DNA from: Heterohyrax brucei
Taxonomy: Eukaryota; Chordata; Mammalia; Hyracoidea; Procaviidae
Assembly (NCBI GenBank): GCA_028571685.1
Contig: CM053140.1
Coordinates: forward strand, 24,161,501-24,225,500
Direction of reading: 5' to 3'
Length of the DNA stretch: 64,000 bases
Every line of letters starts with the position of its first letter. Position 1 is the first letter of the stretch. This document shows, piece after piece, positions 18,960-30,155 of this stretch. The translations under genes were made by a program, and so were the position numbers. The notes beneath the pieces were generated by a model. It was given only the letters and a program-made list of their open reading frames with translations, was not told where the DNA came from and ran no database searches.

Positions 18960-19315
18960 AAGTGAGCAATTCCACTCCTGGTATATACCCAAGGGAAGTA
19001 AAAGCAAGGCTCCAACAAATGGGTGTACACCAGTCTTCACTGCAGCATTATTCACACTAGTTCAGTTGTGGAAACAATCTAAGTGTCCACCAACAGATGA
19101 ATGGGTCAACACAAAATGTTCCGTCCATACGGTGGAGCATTATTTAGCCACAGAGGGAAATAAAGTGTTCTGATGCATGCATGCTATAGTACACAAGAAC
19201 CTTAAAAACATGCTGAGTGAAATAAGCCAAACACAAAAGGATGAATATTGTATGATTCCATTTATATGAAATATCTGGAACAACCAAATGAATAGGAACA
19301 GAAAGCAAATTAGTG
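18960..19315 (+). mobile_element. L1 ORF2 C-terminus/3' end (sense)
   Basis: Typical L1 3' wording: ggtatatacccaagggaagt, cactgcagcattattcacac, aagtgtccaccaacagatga, and gctgagtgaaataagccaaa. 5' truncated. Confidence 0.82.
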
Positions 19316-19321
19316 GCCACG

Positions 19322-19470
19322 GGGGGCTGGTGACACAGCGGATAAGAGCTCAGCTCCTAAGCAAAAAACCAACAGTTCAGATCTACCAGTTGCTCCTTGG
19401 AAACCCTACAAGGCAGCATCACTGTTAATTGGAATTGACTCAACAGCAAGAGATAATGGGGTTTGGGGAA
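19322..19470 (+). mobile_element. AfroSINE (sense)
   Basis: The head is ctggtgacacagcggataag, the middle is gttgctccttggaaacccta, and the tail is aattggaattgactcaacag. Confidence 0.83.
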
Positions 19471-19514
19471 GTAAGGACATGACTATTTATGTGTTTGTGG
19501 TTCCAGTGTCACCA

Positions 19515-19682
19515 AATCAAACCAAATCCACCTCCATCAGGTCTATTCTGATTCACAGTGACCCTGTAGTACAGATTAGAACTGCCCCATAGAATTTCCA
19601 AGGAGCACCTGGCAGATTTGAATCACTGGCCTTCTGATTGGCAGCTGTAGCACTTAACCACTATGCCACCAGGGTTTCTTCC
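19515..19682 (-). mobile_element. AfroSINE (antisense)
   Basis: Full order: aaatcaaaccaaatccacct, gtctattctgattcacagtg, agaatttccaaggagcacct, taaccactatgccaccaggg. Confidence 0.87.
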
Positions 19683-19979
19683 ACTGTCACAGGATTTTTA
19701 GAAGCTCCAAGTAACCATGATGTGCAGTGAAGTTTGAGGAGTACTGTCTTATATTGTATTTTATTTCAATTCACTGAGGGAAAGGCTGACATTTTTCCTA
19801 ACCAGGGTCAGCAATGGAATCCTTGACCTAAATGAACTTGTTTCTCAAGTGGATGTGGGTGAGGGTGCCCAGTCCTCACCCCAAGCTTCTCAGTGTTTAG
19901 GAGTATACCCAAGAAGAGTGAACATGCATGTGCTTCCTAGGCCCCATTTTATTGTTACTTTATTGGCCATGGTAGATAC

Positions 19980-20183
19980 GTCTTGAAGGCATAGTGATTT
20001 AGCTCTTAGCTGCTAATCAAATTGTAGGTGTTTCAAGCCCACTAGCCACTCCTTGGGACGAAGGCATGGCAGTCTGCTTCTATAAACTGTACAGACTTGG
20101 AAACCCCATAGGGCAGTTTTCCTCTGTCCTGTTGGGTCACTATGAACTGGAATCGACAGTAAAGGGTCTGGTTTGTGGGTTGA
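19980..20183 (+). mobile_element. AfroSINE, longer variant (sense)
   Basis: It has a head, the extra middle segment (ggcagtctgcttctataaac), then tagggcagttttcctctgtc and a tail. The same SINE type precedes the second duplicon copy at 23.46 kb. Confidence 0.78.
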
Positions 20184-20194
20184 CACTCACACAG

Positions 20195-20995
20195 CTTTGT
20201 ACACCACAAACACATTGTAATTTACTGTTGCAGCAATAGGGCCATTTCTCCCTGCCTCCCCATGCCTGAGTATCCATCTGTGTCACCAGGCCCTGGTTCC
20301 ATTTTCACCTCATGTCCAACCCCTGAGGCCTCCTTTACCTGCAATAGAAGCTACAGAATTGAGATCTCATTGTGATGAAAGGGACTGGTATTACTCAAAG
20401 ACTTGGCAATGCCTTATGAAGCCAGATTTCCTTAGGGGTAAACACCCTATGCACAGTAAGATGCACCAGCATCTTGTCAAGCAAGATTTTGTCATACTTC
20501 ATCTGGGAGGAAGACCAAGTGCCCCAGGCACTGCTTCCCTCCCGGAACATATCAAAGTTTTACAAGTCACCGAGCTCAAAGCACAAGAGTGGAACAAGCT
20601 GTGACTCTCAGACGTCCACTCACTGTGATTTAAGAATGAGAACTCCAGCACCTATGACAATTGAAAGATTGCACAGAGATAACTGAGGTTTTAGAGAAGC
20701 AGAAGAAGCCGGTTCAAGAGCTGGAATCTAGTCTGTACCTCAGTGTTCATGGCAGCACATTTCTCAACCGAAAAGTGGAGACAACTGAAATATAAACAGA
20801 TAAATAGATAAACAAAATATGGTCAGTGTATCTACACAATGGGATGTTACTCACCCGTAAAAAGAAATGAAGTCTCAATGCATACCAAAACTTGTGAAAC
20901 TTGAAAACATCATGCTGAGTGAAACAGGGCAATCACAAAAGGTCAAATGCTGTATTATCTCACTTACACGAAATTGCAAATGTATAGAGACTTTT
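20195..20995 (+). repeat. Local duplication, copy 1
   Basis: Copy 1 of a block repeated at 23685-24072 and 24986-25360. Near-identical islands include gctacagaattgagatctca and a run of about 70 bases from agtgccccaggcactgcttc to the gagctcaaa near 20580. The last part is an L1 3' fragment that starts at the same base context in both copies (cagtgttcatggcagcac / caacattcatggcagtac). A shared short frame is visible (PSAPGTASLPEHIKVLQVTE). No gene was recognised. Confidence 0.7.
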
Positions 20996-21004
20996 CTTCA
21001 CCAA

Positions 21005-23257
21005 TATAAATGGTGACTATACCCTTGGACCTCACCAAATGGAATACACAGGAATCAAACAGACTGCATCTGTGGAAAGAGACTATGGAAAAGCTCAATA
21101 TGATCAGTCAGAACAAGGCCAGGGGTCCACTTCAGAACAGACCATCAACTGCTCATATGTAAATTCAAGCTGAAACTGAAGAAAATTAAAACAAGTTCAC
21201 AAGAGCCAAAGTATGATTTTGAGTATATCCCACCTAAATTTGGAGGCTGTCTCAAGAATTTTAGATTTGACGTGTTGAATACTAACGACTAAAGATCAGA
21301 CAAGCTGTGGAATGGCATCAAGACCATCACACATGAAGAAAACATGGGGTCATTAAAAAGAAACGGGAGAAAGAAAAGACCGAAATGGATGCCAGAAGAG
21401 ACTGAAACTTGCTCTTCAGTATCAAGTAGCTCAAGTTAAAAGAAGAAATGATGAGGTAGAAGAACTGAGCAAAAGATTCCCAAGGGCAGTCTGAGAAGGC
21501 AAAGCAAAATATTGTAATGATAGGTGCAAAGAGCTGGAGACAGAAAACCAAAAGGGGAAAACACACTTGGCATTTCTCAAGCTGAAAGAACTGAATAAAA
21601 AAATTCAAGCCTCACATTACAGCAGTGACGGATGCTACAGGGAAAATATTAGATGACTCACGAAGCATCAAAAGAACATGGAAGAAATACACAGAATCAC
21701 TTTACCAAAATGAATTGGTTGACGTTCAACCATGTTAAGAGGCAGCACATGATGAGGAACCAATGGCACTAAAGAGTTCAAGCTGTAATGAAGTTGCTGG
21801 TAAAAAACAAGACTCTAGGAACTGGTGGAATATCAACTGAGAGGTTTCAACAAATGAGTGCAGCCCTGGAGGTACCCACTGGTCTGTGCCAAGAAATTTG
21901 GAAGACAGCTACTTGGCCAATGGACTGGAAGAGATGCATATTTATGCCTATTCCCAAGAAAGGTGACCCAACTGAATGTGGAAATTATTGAACAATATCA
22001 TTAATATCACATGCAAGTAAAATTTTGCTGCAAATCATTCAAAAGTGGCTGTAGCAATATTTTAACAGGAAAATGCCAGAAAATCAGATTGGGTTCAGAT
22101 GAGAACATAGAAGTGGGGATATCATTGCTGTTGTCGGATGGATCTGGCCCGAAAGCAGAGAGTATCAGGAAGATGTTTACTTGTGTTTTATTGACTATGC
22201 AAAGGCATTGGACTGTGTGGATAAAAACAAATTTTGGATTATATTGTGGAGAACCGGAACTCTGGAACACTTAGCTCTGCTCATGAGGAATCTGTACATG
22301 AATCAAGAGGCAACTGTTTAAACAGAAGTTGGTTTAAAGTCAGGAAAGGTGTATGTCAGGATTGTATCTTTTTACCACATCTATTCAATCTGCATGTTGA
22401 GCAAATAATCTGGGAAGTTGGACTATTTGAAGAACAAAAGGGCATCAGGATTGGAAGAAGACTCATTAAAAATCTCTGATATGCAAATGACACAGTCCTG
22501 CTTCCTGAAAGTAAAGAGGACTTATGAAAATAAAAAAACGCAGCCTTCAACATGGATTACACCTCAACATAAAGAAAACAAAAGTCCTCACAATTGGGCC
22601 AATAAATAACATCATGATAAACTGAACAAGAATTGAGATTATCAAGGATTTCATCTTACTTGGTTCCACGATCAAAGCCCATGGAAGAAGCAAGTCAAGA
22701 AATCAAAAGATGCATTGCTTTGGGCAAACATGGTGAAAAAGACCCCTTTAAAGTGTTGTAAAACAAAGATGGAACCTTGAAGACTAAGGTGCACCTGACC
22801 CAAGCCATGGTATTTTCAATCTCATCATATGCATGTGAAAGCTGGACAGTGAATAGGGAAGACAAAAGAATGGAAGCCTTTGAATTGTGGTGTTGGAGAA
22901 GAATATTGAATACACCGTGGACTACCAAAAGAATGAACAGATCTATCTTGGAAGAAGTATAACCAAAATTCTCTTTAGAAGCAAGGATGATAAGACTACA
23001 TCTTACATATTTTGAACACGTTGTCAAAAGGATTGCTCACTGGAAACGGACATCTTTCTTGGTAAGGTAGAGGTTAGTAAGGTAGAGGATCAAGTCAAAA
23101 AAAAGGAGAACCTCAATGAAATAGATTGACATAGTGGCTTCAACAAGCAGATCGTGCATAGCAACAACTGAGGGCATGGCACATGACTGGGCAGTGTTTC
23201 ATTCTGTTGTACATGGGGTCTCTATGTATCAGAATCAGTTCAACAGTGGCTAACAAC
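21005..23257 (+). mobile_element. RTE LINE, 2.2 kb, endonuclease end to 3' tail
   Basis: 5' truncated. RT motif A reads FIDYAKALDCVD near 22187. The downstream C-terminal block is SYACESWTVN..DKR, LWCWRRI. The 3' end is tctatgtatcagaatcagtt with caacagtggctaacaaca. Multiple frameshifts; inactive. Confidence 0.88.
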
Positions 23258-23267
23258 AGAGCAGTCA

Positions 23268-23445
23268 AGAAGCCCTGGTGACCCAGTGGTTGAAAACTTG
23301 ACTGCTAACTAAAAGGTTGGCAGTTGGAGTCCATTAGATGCTCCCTGGAAACCCTATGGGGCAGTTCTACTCTGTCCTCTAACATCACTGTAAGTCAGAA
23401 TCAACTCATGTGGGCAGTGGATTTGTTTGCTTGTTTGTTTGTTTT
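23268..23445 (+). mobile_element. AfroSINE (sense)
   Basis: agccctggtgacccagtggt, gctccctggaaaccctatgg, gtaagtcagaatcaactcat, and a GTTT-rich tail. Confidence 0.88.
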
Positions 23446-23457
23446 TAAATAGAAACT

Positions 23458-23672
23458 CAGAGTCCTGGAGGCACAGTGCTTAAGAAGCTCAGTTGCTAAC
23501 TGAAAGATTGGTGGTTTGAACCCACCAGCTGCTCTGTAGGATAAACATGTGGCGCTTTGCATCCCTAAAGATTACTGCCTTAGAAACTATGAGGCAGTTT
23601 TACTCTGTCCTGTTGGGTTGCTGTGAGTTAGAATTGAATTGACAGCAATGGTTTTGATTTTGAGTTTGGTTG
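23458..23672 (+). mobile_element. AfroSINE, longer variant (sense)
   Basis: gtcctggaggcacagtgctt, aaagattactgccttagaaa, and gttgctgtgagttagaattg. It may belong to the duplicated block, since a SINE of the same type sits at the same place before copy 1. Confidence 0.85.
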
Positions 23673-24074
23673 ACACATACACAGGTGTGTATTCAACGAT
23701 CTCATGCCCACCCCACCAGCACAGCATGATCCATTGTTGCAGCAATAGAGACATTTCCCCTCCTCCGCTAAGTCAGTGTGCTCATCTGTGACAACAGCCT
23801 CTGGTTCCATTCAAACCAATTAGGTCCCCTTTACCTGCAATGGAAGCTACAGAATTAAGATCTCATTGTGATGAAAGGGGCTGGTATTGCTCTCAGATGT
23901 GGAAATGCCTTGTCCTCCCAGGGGTCCTTGGGGTCTAAATTCTCTTGGCAACAAGGTGGCCAGCATCTCTCAAGCAGGATTTTGTCAGACTCCATCTAGG
24001 GAGACACCCAAGTGCCCCAGGCACTGCTTCCCTCCCGGAACATATCAAAGTTTTGCAAGTCACTGAGCTCAAAT

Positions 24075-24240
24075 CACCCAAACCCATTGCCAGTAATTTG
24101 ATTCTGACTCATGGTGACCCCATACATAGAACAGGGTAGAACTGCCCCGTAGAGTTTCTGAGGAGTGTATGGAGTATTTGAAACACCAACATTTTGGTTA
24201 GCAGCCATAGTCCTTAACCACTATGCCAGCAGAGTTTCCC
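24075..24240 (-). mobile_element. AfroSINE (antisense)
   Basis: attgccagtaatttgattct, gtagagtttctgaggagtgt, and taaccactatgccagcagag, in tail-to-head order. It interrupts duplication copy 2. Confidence 0.85.
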
Positions 24241-24589
24241 TGAAAAAGACAGTAATGAAATTTTAAATAAGGAGCAGGCAGGTATGATGAAACACTTTGT
24301 AGCATTTGGCTGCTCCAGGACTTTAGAAAGAGTCAAAGTGTAAGAAAAAATTCCATGACAATTGAGAGTAATGGTGATATAAATAGGGTGTGTCTAGGAT
24401 GGTAAATTGAAAAGGTACTCCAAATAATAGATGTATATAAAGGTAACATTTCAAGAGGAAATGAGAATGATCTCTTCTCACATAGAGAAGGCATGAGGGG
24501 ATGGATCAAGATAAGAAGTCAACTTAAACTTCAGTATCCTCAAAATATCTTTTTTAGTTGATTTATGCAAGTGTAATTCTATCCCATTG

Positions 24590-24850
24590 TCATCAATTCC
24601 ATTCCAACTCACAGTGACCTTACAGCACAGAGTAGAACCGCCCCACAGGATTTCCAAGAATGGCTGGTGGATTTGAATTACTGATCTTTTGTTCAGCAGC
24701 TGAGCTCTTAATCATTATGCCACTTAGTAACTTATAGGATGGCAGTTCAAATCTACCAGGTGCTCCTTGGAAGACCTACAGGGCAATTCTACCCTGTCCC
24801 ATAAGGTTGCTATGAGTTGGAATCAACCAAATGGCAATAGGTTTCTTGGA
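24590..24850. mobile_element. Two AfroSINE fragments back to back (minus 24590-24725, plus 24735-24850)
   Basis: The first reads antisense (tcaattccattccaactcac, gatttccaagaatggctggt). The second reads sense (ggcagttcaaatctaccagg, gctatgagttggaatcaacc). They meet head to head. Confidence 0.78.
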
Positions 24851-25364
24851 ATTCTTTGCAGCAGAACTGGCCCTTCAAGCAATTCTTGCCTTCCTGGTGC
24901 TCCCTGATAATGGAGCTCTGGGTAAGTCCTATTTCCACTCTCCTAAAATCTTTTCTTAGGGGGAGCACAACTGTTTCTCAGACACTCACTTAGAGCAATT
25001 TAAGAATGGGATCTCCAGCACCACCAACAACTGTAAGGTTGTATAGAGATAATCAAAATTTAGAGAAGCAGAAGGTTCAGAGTTGGCTCAAGAGCTGGAA
25101 TCTATCCTGTACACCAACATTCATGGCAGTACTTTTCACAATAACCAATGTTCATTAACAGATAAATGGATAATAGAATGTGGTCCATCTATCCATACAA
25201 TGGGATGTTCCAGCCAAGCCAAGTGCCATCTGTTACTCAGCCATAAAAAGAAATGAAGTCCTGATGCATGCCAAAAGTTGGGTGAAACTTGAAAATGTTC
25301 TGGGTGAAAGAAGTCACGAAATGACAAACACTGTATTATCTCACTTATATGCAATAGAAAAATG

Positions 25365-26125
25365 TATCGTTGTTGTTAGGTGCTGTGATCACTTCTGACA
25401 CGTAGTGACCCTGTGTGCAACAGAATGAAACATTGCCTGGTCCTGTGGCCACTCTCATAATTGTTGCTACGTTTGAGCCCGTTGCTGCAGCCACTGTTGT
25501 CAGTTTATCACATCAAGGGCATTCTTTTTCAAAGACCCTGTACTTTACCAAGCATAACGTCTTTCTCTAGAGAAGCACGTCTCTGTGTCCAAAGCATGTC
25601 TTCAGTTCTAAAAGATCATTCTGGCTCTAGCTCCTCCAAGATAGATTTGTCCATTCACTTGGCAGTCCACAGTATGCATGAGGTATTCAATATTCTTTAT
25701 GAACACCATAATTTAAAGGCATAAATTCTTCAGTCTTCCTCATTCATTGTTCAGCTCTTGCATCAACTTGAGGTGATTACAAATGCAAAGGTTTGGGTCA
25801 GGTGCACCTTAGTCTCCAAAGTAACATCTTTGCTTTGTAACACTTGAAAGAGATCGTTTGCAGCAGATTTTCCCAGAGCAAGAATATGTCGTCTGATTAC
25901 TTGACTGCTGCTTCCAGGAAGTTAATTGTGGATCCAAGTAAAATGAAATCCTTGACAAGTTCAATCTTTTCTCCTTTTATCATGAAGTTGCTTATCGGTC
26001 CAGTTGTGAGGATTTTTAGTTTCTTGATATTGAGGTGTAATCCGTACTGAAGGCTGTGTAGTCTTTCATCTTCATCAGTAAGCACTGCAAATCATCTTCA
26101 CTTTTGACCAGCAGCATTGTAACAC
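25365..26125 (-). mobile_element. RTE LINE 3' part (antisense)
   Basis: Reverse-complement RTE from the tail (gttgttgttaggtgctgtga) through ccaagcataacgtctttctc and gttgaggtgtaatccg to ctgaaggctgtgta, breaking just downstream of the YADD box region. Head to head with the next copy. Confidence 0.84.
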
Positions 26126-26127
26126 GG

Positions 26128-26376
26128 GCATGCCACAGGCATCAGGATTAGAGGAAGACTCATTAACAATGTGCAACATGCAGACGATGAGGCAAAAGTA
26201 TAGAGACCAAAAAAAGACCAACGATAAAGAGGGAACTCCTCAACAAGACGGATTGACTCAATGGTCATAATAATGCATTTAAACATAGCAACGACTGTGA
26301 GGATGTCACAGAACTGGGCAGTATATCTTTCCATTGTAATGGGGTCACTATGAGTAGGATGATGGCACCTAACAAC
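26128..26376 (+). mobile_element. RTE LINE, internally deleted fragment (sense)
   Basis: It starts at ggcatcaggattagaggaag with a degraded YADD (gcagacgatgagg), jumps to the 3' end (gactcaatggtcataataat), and ends gtcactatgagtaggatgat. Confidence 0.75.
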
Positions 26377-26377
26377 A

Positions 26378-26800
26378 ACAGTGGTTAAGCAATTCAGCTG
26401 CTAACCAAATAGTTAGTGGTTTGAGCACACCAGCCACACTGGGAGAGAAATATGTGGCAGTCTGCTTCTGTAAAGATTGTTGCTGCTGTCAGGTACTGTC
26501 ACGTCAGTTCTGACTTCTAGCTACCCTGTGCATACAGAATGAAACACTGCTCATCCTGCACCATCCCCACACTCTTTGCTTCGCTTGAGCCCGTTATTGT
26601 GGCCACTGTGTCAATACATCTCACTGAAGGCCTTCTTCTTTTTCACAGACCCTCTGTTTTACCAAGCATGATGTCCTTCTCCAGGGGCTGGTCTTACTGT
26701 GAGATTATATTCTTGGAAACTCTGTGGGTCAGTTCTGTGTTCTATAGTGTTGCTGTGAATTGGAATGGACTCAGTGCCTACGAGTCTGGCTTTTTTAATA
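26378..26800 (+). mobile_element. AfroSINE split by an RTE fragment
   Basis: The left half is 26378-26484 (cagtggttaagcaattcagc to tctgcttctgtaaagatt). The right half is 26695-26800 (cttggaaactctgtgggtca to gaattggaatggactcagtg). The RTE piece lies between. Confidence 0.8.
26485..26692 (-). mobile_element. RTE 3' fragment nested in a SINE
   Basis: Reverse-complement RTE 3' end (gctgtcaggtactgtcacgt to ccagggg). The short repeat agatt flanks it on both sides and may be the target duplication. Confidence 0.78.
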
Positions 26801-27589
26801 CAGACCAAAGCTTACTGCTGGTTAGCAGGTGTGGAAGGCAAGGGAAGAGGGGGAGTCTTAGCTTAGGGGGCACTGAGTTTCTTTTAATGGTGGTGCAATG
26901 ACTTGAAAAAGAATAGTTAGAATGGTTGCACAACTTGAAGAGCATAATCAGTGCCATTGAATGGAGCATGTAGAAACTGTTGAATTGTTGGATGCTTTGC
27001 TATACATATTTGCAAAACGCATGCTCACCCGCTACCCATGCACATACAAAGCTAGAATCGGAAAGCAGCTCCCTCTGACTCCTGAGTTCTCTTATTTCCC
27101 TTCTGCCAACACTCAAGGATAGGATCAGTGAAGAAGAAAGGGTTGGCTACTCTCCAAGTCCATGCTGAATGTCAAGAGAGTACAGCATAATAGATGTTTT
27201 AGCCAAACCTGCTCAGGTAAATTGAAGCAATTCTGGACATGAAAGCAATTCACTCTGGCCCTGACTGATTGTGTCCCTTGCTTCCCCCATCCTGCACGTT
27301 CTCTGGTCTCGTAGCCCCTCTGGCATCTCTGTGGCTCAGTTGCTCCCATTCCTACCAGTTTGCAGTAGACGTGGGTGTATGTGTGTACGTATGCACGAAT
27401 GCGTAAGGAGTTGCAGGTGGAAGTGATACAAACATGCATGGGGAATCTGCTCTGCAACAAACAGGTAATTATTGACTGGAAATTACAATAACATTATGTG
27501 CTCTGGAATTAGCCTACCTGGGTGCCCTTCCTGACTTCAATGACTTGAATCATGTAGCCTCTTGGTGCTTCAGTTTCCCATCTCTTGTT
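26801..27589. other. Gene-free intergenic stretch
   Basis: No exon or named repeat. A frame on the minus strand near 27125-27460 shows no domain. Confidence 0.45.
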
Positions 27590-27795
27590 GTTAGTTGTCA
27601 TTGAGTTGATTCTGACTCAAGGCAACCCGATGTGTGCAGAGCAGAACCGTACTCTGAGATTTTGAAGTCTGTGACCTTTCTGAAGCACAGTACCAGGCCT
27701 GTCTTCTCAGGTGCCTCTGGATAAGTTCAAACCACCAGACTTTCAGCTAGCTGTTGAGTGCTTATCTGTGTGTTATGCCACACAGGAACTTCTTC
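27590..27795 (-). mobile_element. AfroSINE, longer variant (antisense)
   Basis: cattgagttgattctgactc, caggcctgtcttctcaggtg, cctctggataagttcaaacc. Confidence 0.72.
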
Positions 27796-27964
27796 CGTGT
27801 CTCTAAAGAAGAGGTCATAATGCCCACTGTCTCACGATGCTGTGAGGAGTTAACATATTGAAATCTCTTGGAAAAATGCCTGGAAGCATTGTGATTTACT
27901 TTCTAAATACCTTGCTTTTATTTATTTTTTTGACGTGCTTAATACTTTTTTTTTTTTACTAATA

Positions 27965-28290
27965 AATGCTGTTGTCAGTTACTCATAGTGACCTTATGTA
28001 TAACAGAATGAAAGGTTGCCTAAGCCTTTGTTATCTTCTGTGCCATGTGGTGTGCTTGCTCGTCTTCCAGTACTATGTGATTCTGTTGTAATCTGTAAGG
28101 TTTTCATTTGCTAGTTTTCAGAAGTAGATCATCCAGCCTTTCTTCCTAATTCATCTTAGACTGGAAACCCTGTTGCAACCCATCTCCCAAGGGTGACCCA
28201 ACTGGCATTAGAAATGCCAGTGGCATCACTTCCAGCAATACAGCAACATGCAAGCCATCACAGTACAACAAACTGATAGATGGTGGTGGT
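27965..28290 (-). mobile_element. Short RTE-derived element (antisense)
   Basis: The RTE tail (gttactcatagtgacctta) is followed directly by reverse-complement RTE 5' sequence (agaagtagatcatccagcct, agcaatacagcaacatgcaa). Confidence 0.7.
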
Positions 28291-28454
28291 GATGAATGTT
28301 AATGAATAATGAGCGAAAGCAACGTGGACATGTAACATAGGTGGATTACCTTATTTTGACTTTTCTTTTCCTTCCTTTTATTTCCTTCTTTTAAAAGAAG
28401 AAGTACATTGCAGTCCTTACAAAGAAACTGTAAAAATATTTCAACAAAAAAAAA

Positions 28455-28600
28455 AAACCTGTTGCCATCAAGTCAATTCTGACTCATAGTGACCCCATAG
28501 GACAGAGTAGAACTGCCTCATAGAATTTCCAAGGAGCAGTTGGTGGATTCAAACTGCTGACCTTTTGATAAGCAGCCATTGCACTTAACTGAAAATGCAC
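28455..28600 (-). mobile_element. AfroSINE (antisense)
   Basis: cctgttgccatcaagtcaat, ataggacagagtagaactgc, aaggagcagttggtggattc. Confidence 0.88.
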
Positions 28601-28974
28601 TTATCTTGTGAGAAGCATGAGGAAAATTTCAAGAACCATTAATGGTGACAATTGGACAACATGATGAATGTAGTTAATTCATCTGACCTATACACTTAAG
28701 GATTATTGAACCAGCAAATGTTCTGTTACCTATATATTTATCACAATGAGATGCAACTAAAAAAGAGTCTTTAAATCAGTATAACTTTATTACTTACTTA
28801 AAAAATCATTTGCATTTGGGACCAGTGAACAAATTGCTTACTAAGCGAGTTTGCCACTCACAGAAAAGTCTTTGTTAAGGGCATTTTGCATCTTTCCCCA
28901 CGATACGTCAGATGGTGAACTGGCCAAGGGTCATTTACCTGGTTTGACTGTACTTAACTTTCTACCACTAAGTA

Positions 28975-29665
28975 CAGCCTTGTTGCCATTGGATCCACTT
29001 CAACTCATAAAGACCCTAGAGAATACAGTAGAACTGCCCCATAGGGTTTCCAAGGCCATAAACTTTTTTTTTAGTTGTGCTTTAGAGGAAAGTTTATAGA
29101 GTAAATTAGTTTCTCATTAAGCAATTTATACATATACTGTTTTGAGACATTGATTGCCAACCCCTTGATATGTTAGCACTTGCCTCATCTTGATCTTGGG
29201 TTCCTCATTTCCATTCATCTAGCTTTTCTGTCCCCTCCTGTCTTCTTGTCCTTGCCCCGGGGCTGGTGTGGTCATTTAGTCTCTTACACATAGCTGAGCT
29301 ATGCATATTATTATTTGTTTTATGGGCCTGTCTAATCTTTGACTGAAGGATGAACCTCAAGAGAGACTTCAGTACTGAGTTAAAGGTGTATCTGGGCACC
29401 ATACTCTCAGGGTTTCTCCAGCCTCAGTGGGACTCATGAGTCTGGTTATTTTTTGTGAGTCTGAATTTTGTTCTACTTGTTCATCTGCCCTGTCCAAGAC
29501 CTTCTGTTATGATCCTTGTCAGAGTAGTCGGTGGTAGTCCAAAGCTGTAAACTTTATGGAGGCAGTCTGTCACGTCTTTCTGCCATGGAGTAGCTGGTGG
29601 GTTTGAAACTTCGATCTTTCACTTAGCAGTCAAATGCTTAACCACTGGGCAAACAGAGCTCCTTC
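28975..29665 (-). mobile_element. AfroSINE (antisense) split by an L1 insertion
   Basis: The SINE tail half is 28975-29065. The head half is about 29543-29665 (atggagtagctggtgggttt, aatgcttaaccactgggc). The join carries a repeated motif of about 13 bases, ggccataaactt on the left and agctgtaaactt on the right. Confidence 0.8.
29066..29542 (-). mobile_element. L1 3' region nested in a SINE (antisense)
   Basis: Starts with a T run, then tgctttagaggaaagtttat, cttgtccttgccccggggct, tttatgggcctgtctaatct, and gagtagtcggtggtagtcc. Same L1 type as 15765-16330. Confidence 0.8.
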
Positions 29666-29689
29666 TCCAAGTACAGTTGCTAGCACATA

Positions 29690-29860
29690 ATAAGCCAAAA
29701 TCAAACCTGTTGCCATAGAGTAGATTCTGACTCACAGTGACTCTATAGGACTTGGTAGAACTGCCCCACGGAGTTTCCAAGGAGCACCTGGTGGAGCTGA
29801 ACTGCCAACTTTTTGGTTAACAGCCTTAGCACTTAACCATTATGCTACCAGGGTTTGTTG
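29690..29860 (-). mobile_element. AfroSINE (antisense)
   Basis: caaacctgttgccatagagt, gtttccaaggagcacctggt, and taaccattatgctaccaggg. Well preserved. Confidence 0.9.
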
Positions 29861-29884
29861 GCACATAATAGGTGATCAAGAATT

Positions 29885-30155
29885 AGCTTTAAAAAATTTT
29901 TATTGTGGTGAAACGGATAAACATATTTTCCATTTCAACCATTTGCACATGTGCAGTTCATTAACATTAATTGCTTTTACCATGTTGTATAGCCATTACC
30001 ACTATACATTTTCAATTTTTTTCATCACACTTAACAGAAACTTAGTGCTCCTTAAGAAATGCTTCTCCACTTCCCTCTCCCACCCATTCCTGGCAATCAT
30101 TAATAAACATTGGTCTTTGTGCCTTTGTGTATTTTGAGTATTTCATATAAGTTGC
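29885..30155 (-). mobile_element. L1 3' end (antisense)
   Basis: attgtggtgaaacggataaa, catgttgtatagccattacc, ttcctggcaatcattaataa. Confidence 0.72.

Larger units (their letters stand above)
23685..25360 (+). repeat. Local duplication, copy 2, interrupted
   Basis: The parts matching copy 1 are 23685-24072 and 24986-25360. Between them lie an antisense AfroSINE (24075-24240), unclassified DNA, and two more SINE pieces. The right end is an L1 3' fragment cut by an RTE at 25365. Confidence 0.68.
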
